From positions 10,349,282 to 10,413,281 of the forward strand of contig NC_065535.1 in assembly GCF_932294415.1 (NCBI RefSeq): a stretch of DNA of 64,000 bases, given 5' to 3'. Positions within the stretch are counted from its first letter, which is position 1. Every line of letters starts with the position of its first letter. This document shows positions 59,201 to 64,000 of the stretch, piece after piece. The notes beneath the pieces were generated by a model that made no database searches, had not been told where the DNA came from, and worked only from the letters and a program-made list of their open reading frames with translations. The position numbers and the translations under genes are program-made. Source of the DNA: Quercus robur (Eukaryota > Streptophyta > Magnoliopsida > Fagales > Fagaceae).

Positions 59201-61717
59201 TATTAAATGTCTATATCCTCTTTTTATTTTAAAAATTTGACCTAATAGTTATGTTATTATAAAATCATTAATTTTCATTCAAACTCTTAAACAATGTTAT
59301 TCTCCATTCCCATTCCATTACTTTTAAACATGCAAATAAGAAAAAGATAAATATTTTGTTTCTTTGCATTCTTTTAATTTTCTTTCAATCCCATTCATTT
59401 CTTCTATAAACTTCGAAACATAAAGTGTAAAAAATTACAATTCGCAATTAAATTTAACAACTAGGCAAAATTACTGCCGGTTTTTGTTATGGCTTGTTTG
59501 ACTTGTCTTGCTTAGCCTTGTAATTATTTGAGAACTTACACTCGTCCACATAATGTTGAGAGATAATCTTGTTTGATTTTTTTTGTTTGTTGGTACTTGG
59601 TGTGACCAATAAAGACATTTCCTGCTTTAAAAAAATAGGGTAAAAGCAACTTCAAGAATGGTAGCAATTAACAATCATTAGAATTATCTCATCTTAATTG
59701 TTTTGTTGTGGAAATTTAGTCACAGAAGCGTGCATTTTACGTCACACGTCCTTATTATAAGATGTTAATTCCGCGTTTCCAAAGTGAATTTCATTGGCAA
59801 ACAGAAACAAACTAACAAACATGAGCCTTAAACACTAAGTACAACTGTATAAAATTGATGCTATTCCAAAGGCAACAAGGCATTAACTATTAAACTATAG
59901 CTAACTTACTTCCAAAGGCAACAACTTAAATTAATAGTAGCAACATTATATATATGAAAAAAAACAAATGCTTCCTTCTAACCTTATTATTAATTAACAT
60001 GTATTGACGCATGGTTTAAAAAAAAAAACTCAATGTTAAAAGTGTCCATTTGTGTGAAGCATGTTTCACTAAACTTTCTAAGTGTAAATAGAACAAACCA
60101 TATGTGAGGACCAAGCCCATCCTGACCAAATCAGCATTATAACCCGATCAAATATGACTGAAGCAAGGCAAGCGTATGCTAGCTCGGAGGGGCATCTCCA
60201 AACATCACCCAAACAAGTTGACCAAACCCCATATCGAAGCAATGTTCTCACTTAAAAAGAGCATCGGATGATCAAAAATTCAATTACCTCAAGTATGCAC
60301 ATCAGCTTATACAAAAAATACTGTTTATTTTAGAATAATAACAATGAGCTTTAAATTTGACAAATAACAAAGCAAAGTTGTACTAAAAAAAAGTGGCATA
60401 CATTCATCAATATGGTGGTTGAAGTCCGGCCCAATAAATATTCTGAATTGTTGTTTGATTCATGGATGATTTAACCTACCAAGAATAAAAAGTCAGCTGA
60501 ATTGATAAAATGTTGAAAAAAATATCAAAGAGAAACCATTTTAGAATCGGAGTTGGAAAAAAAAAAATTTATACACGAAAACTCAATTCTTCTGATTTTT
60601 CATTTCAAGGAGGATCGTTGGCTATGTACTCTGTTTAACACGGCCCAGCCTGTTCTACATGGGTTGCTACTTTGGAAATTTCATTTCAATTAAGTGATTA
60701 ACCATTGAAATCTGTAGGCTGAAGGAGGAAGTACAAACAAAGCTTCAAACTTCCCCACATCTCTGAACAAAGGAACAAATAAAGGGTAAAAAATAAAAGC
60801 CCAGAACTGGCAAATTAATCATCTCAACAAAATTTTTCTTGCATAAGTTCTTGAAGTGACAAGTTGTGTACGTAACGTTAATTACTATTTTTATTTTTGG
60901 GTAACATTAACCATTCTTTTTCACAAGAAACCAAACTTGTAGCATTGGAGGAACATGATTATGACCTCGAATCTAGGGTATTATATGGGATGCAATAGCT
61001 TTAAAGGTTTAGATCAAAAGTTAGAATGTTAATTTTAATCTCAACTATTGGATTAAATTATTGCACGCAATCTCAGTCCGGAGGAACCAATGATATCAAA
61101 AATCAAATATACTTTAAACTGTCAACGTGCATAGTTGCCCTTTATGCAAACTCTATTATGTTGCAATCAATACTGTCAATTAGGTTACCAGTTAGGCAGG
61201 TATGTTTCTCTCTAAAAGAAAAAAAGGTGATAAAAAAGGAGCTCTGGTTTAGTTTACCTTGTAAGAAAGGTAATCTATTTTACCAACCAAAAATTGGGAA
61301 AAAAAAAAAAAAAAAAAACTATAAATTATAGCAGCTTGGTCATGAGGCTCATTTCGTGAAGAACAGAAAAATAAAAATTAAGGTACATACACAATGTGAA
61401 AAGTCTTCAATACATAAATAAATGATAAGTGAACTGTTAATGGATCAAACTTGGTCCATCCTGGGATTCATGTTCTTTTACACAGGTTGACCAAATTTGC
61501 TCCACTAAAAGAAGCAGAGTGAAACTGAAACCTAATCCTATGTTTGGATGGATGGGAAATAGAGTGAAACCTAAACCTTATATCTTGGTCCTTCTCATCT
61601 CATCTTCATCCATTCTAGATATACCCTAAAGCTCTCAACAAATACGGGTTTAATGCATGGAAACAAACTATTTGTCTCGCTCAGAAGTTAAAAACTTGTC
61701 TTTAAGATACATATATT
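59201..61717. other. Intergenic region downstream of the bHLH gene
   Basis: AT-rich. A short GC-richer island at about 60100-60270 (GTGAGGACCAAGCCC, AAACATCACCCAAAC) looks like an old repeat fragment that I could not classify. No gene is supported. Confidence 0.4.
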
Positions 61718-62199
61718 CTAAGTTCCTCCACCACCGTAATTAGGTTGGGGCCAAATGCCTCCACCACCAATATCACCTGTGACATAAGACATGCATGATA
61801 ATGGCACGAGAGACAGCCCTCGGCTTCTGAGGTCTCGCTTTCGTTCTTCGTTTCCATCATCCACTGAACCCTGAAATCAAAACAGTGTAATTTTATGAAT
61901 GAGCTGAAATTCTGAAACAGGTGATGGATAATATGCAATGAATAATCAGAAACAAATTAAGTCTTTCTTGCTCTTTCAACTACGTACCATCTCATGGTGT
62001 GGTAGAGTTTTGAGGGTTGGTTTGTAAAATTTATTTATTTATTTTTGTAGCTTGATACGTCATTTTTTAAGTATAATGGTTGGTTTAACCCTAATTGTGT
62101 CCTGCTATACGTTGGTGAAATCCAGTTCTTAGTTCTTACCGCTTGCATTGTTCTACAAGCCTTGTTTCGTGATGACTTCATGTATGGAACGCTCAGTGT
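61718..62199 (-). CDS. bHLH transcription factor, C-terminal two exons (partial)
   Basis: Exon 62140-62199 encodes LSVPYMKSSRNKACRTMQA. The last exon, 61718-61870, encodes EERKRDLRSRGLSLVPLSC and a glycine-rich end (GDIGGGGIWPQPNYGGGGT). The junction is in phase with GT-AG signals. The PYMKSS and DLRSRGLCLVPxSC motifs lie just after the helix-loop-helix in the bHLH68/bHLH112/bHLH123 group of plant factors, so the DNA-binding exons should lie upstream, beyond 64000, across an intron of at least 1.8 kb. I found no further exon within the window. Serine replaces the usual cysteine in RGLSLVP. Confidence 0.85.
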
Positions 62200-64000
62200 C
62201 TGCAGAAAAAAATCTCAAAACTTAGTACTCAGGTACAAATATTGTATGCAATAAAAATTAATTTCACTTCTATCTTCGATTTGTATAAAGAGTTCCTATT
62301 TTATTTTTATTATAGCTTGGGATTGGAAATTGCAACACCCATTGATTATATATTCTGTTTTTTTTGGTGGGGGGGGGGGGGGGGGGGTGTTTGGGAGGAG
62401 GTATAAGGAACTATATCAAGTTAATTGCATTTGTTTGTGACACATAACATACAACAAAGACTCCTTAAAAAATCATATGGGAAGAAATTTGAAAATAACA
62501 TCACTAATAAAACTAATTAGTGCTAAAAATGGAATCACGGGAAATTTGGTGACTTAGGGAATCATTATAAGTATCAAAACTCACCTCTGATGGTCGTGAT
62601 CTACACTTCTTTTTGAGCTAAATTTTTAATCAATTTTGTTATATATGGTAATTTTCTATTTTGTCATGATTTTCAAATTAAAAGTTACAATAAGGATTGG
62701 TCAAGATTAAAATGTACAGCCAATAATATTTGATTATGTAATTTTCTCAATTTGTTTTTATGATTTTTCCTATTTTATAATCTAATTTTCTAAGGTGTTC
62801 TTTCTGCCTCATGATTTCTTTGCTATAAACTAGTGATTGTAGTCTCTTAGACATCCAGGTGATTGATTAAAAATAAATAAATAAATAAAATTCAGAGACG
62901 TTTTCCATTCTTCTTTCTCTAATGGATTCCGAAATTCTCCTTGCAAATTCAAGAAACTCCATGGATTTAATAGTTTTATTCTTGAGATACACGTGTTCTA
63001 TTTCTTGTGATGACTTGCTGCATTAGTTTAATAGATGATGATTGTCTATAGATTATCAGTAAATTAAGAGAGTTAAGCTTGACTCCTAGCCAGGCTGCTA
63101 CTGCAAACCTGTTTCCATGACAACAATCAAATTGTCTTGGTATATAGTTTGAATAACAATTAATGATCTGGTTTAATGTGGGAGGAATTTTTCATGAATT
63201 AATTATTGATTAAAAAATTTCAGAGTTTTTTTTTTTTTTGATGGATTCAAAAATTCTACTTGTGAAATTAAGGAACTCTTTCATGGATTCAATGGTTTCA
63301 TTCTTGATACTGACGTGTTATTTGTGACAATCCACTGCATTAGTCTACAGATTAACATTGAAGAGAGTTAAGCTCGACTCCTAGCTAGACTTCTACGACA
63401 AATCTGTTTCCACAACAACAATCAAATTGGCTTATAATATAGTTAGAATCATAATGATTTGGTTTGATGTGGAACAAGTTTTCATGAACTTTTGGAGTTG
63501 AAAACAGGAGACAGCCTAATTGCATACTCATGATCTTTAAGAAAAGAAATACTACTTGACTAGTACAATGGTAGATAAACCTTGAATGGAAAATCTATTG
63601 AGAAGCCTATTTTGGAGATTTTTTTTTCAGTCTAACAAGGAGGATATCCTTATGGTCTTCCCAATCAATTAGAACAAACAATCTTGTTTTGTAATCCGAT
63701 AAAGTCTTAATATTAAGAGTGGCGTGGTAATTGATCACAATATTTGTTTTTATTGGTTGGGAATTCTATATATATGGTTTAACAGGAAGATTGAATAATA
63801 TCCCAACAAATATGTGGTGTTTAGACTTTATATTTATTAAACAAAAGTTCATTTATTTTCTCTTATCCGATATTCCAGATATCTAGTCTCGTAGATATAA
63901 TTAAAGTGCAGTTAGAACTTAGAATCAATCGCATACTTTCCTTTTCTCTACTCTCACATGCATCATTTATGTAGTCAAAAGGAGGGTGTTATATATATAT
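62200..64000 (-). other. Presumed large intron of the bHLH gene
   Basis: No coding exon was recognised. A poly-G run lies at about 62370-62389. A diverged direct duplication of about 300 bases is present (62922-63160 and 63241-63450): both copies contain an ATGGATTC start, then AGTTAAGCT, GACTCCTAGC and ACAACAATCAAATTG. It is probably an old tandem duplication. Confidence 0.5.

Overview
The window looks like nuclear DNA of a woody eudicot. It has intron-rich plant genes with AT-rich introns, plant L1-type LINE, SINE, MITE and solo-LTR insertions, and many AT and poly-A/T microsatellites. The GC-rich 'cgagga' style of one LTR family recalls Fagaceae (oak or chestnut); that is a weak inference from memory, not a database result. 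No prokaryotic or organellar signal was seen.

Layout. (1) 1-16 kb: two tandem AAA-ATPase genes of the BCS1/ASD class on the plus strand (4217-5628 and 14263-15674). They have the same two-exon structure and predicted length (447 aa). The 8.6 kb between them is filled by a T/G-rich minisatellite, MITE-like sequences, and a 1.6-kb direct tandem duplication that contains part of a solo LTR. (2) 16.7-21.2 kb: a complete bifunctional dihydrofolate reductase-thymidylate synthase gene on the minus strand (10 coding exons, 520 aa). (3) 21.3-26.2 kb: a SINE, two solo LTRs of one family in opposite orientation with target-site duplications, and a possible pararetrovirus-like scrap. (4) 26.25-31.79 kb: a 5'-truncated L1-type LINE on the minus strand with an uninterrupted ORF2. 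Its 5' end abuts a perfect 140-bp inverted copy of the host sequence on its other side. That host sequence is the leader and first codons of an unrecognised gene (32018 onward), followed by about seven copies of a 180-bp (60-codon) tandem repeat. (5) 35.0-42.15 kb: a complete SEC14-like phosphatidylinositol-transfer protein with a nodulin-type C-terminus, minus strand, 14 exons, 623 aa. (6) 46.2-49.1 kb: a solo LTR and two adjacent Mutator-like MITEs with 9-bp target duplications and heavily palindromic interiors. (7) 50.4-54.5 kb: a bifunctional nuclease (BBD) gene, minus strand. (8) 57.7-59.2 kb: a Harbinger/Tourist-like element and another Mutator-like MITE. (9) 61.7-62.2 kb: the last two exons of a bHLH transcription factor whose 5' part lies outside the window.

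The host genes are functionally independent: thymidylate and folate synthesis, lipid transfer and signalling, stress-related AAA-ATPases, a nuclease and a transcription factor. Exon models were built by hand from splice signals and family knowledge. The four complete models have lengths divisible by three. The most unusual structure is the LINE / inverted host flank / repeat-gene junction at 31.8-33.5 kb.
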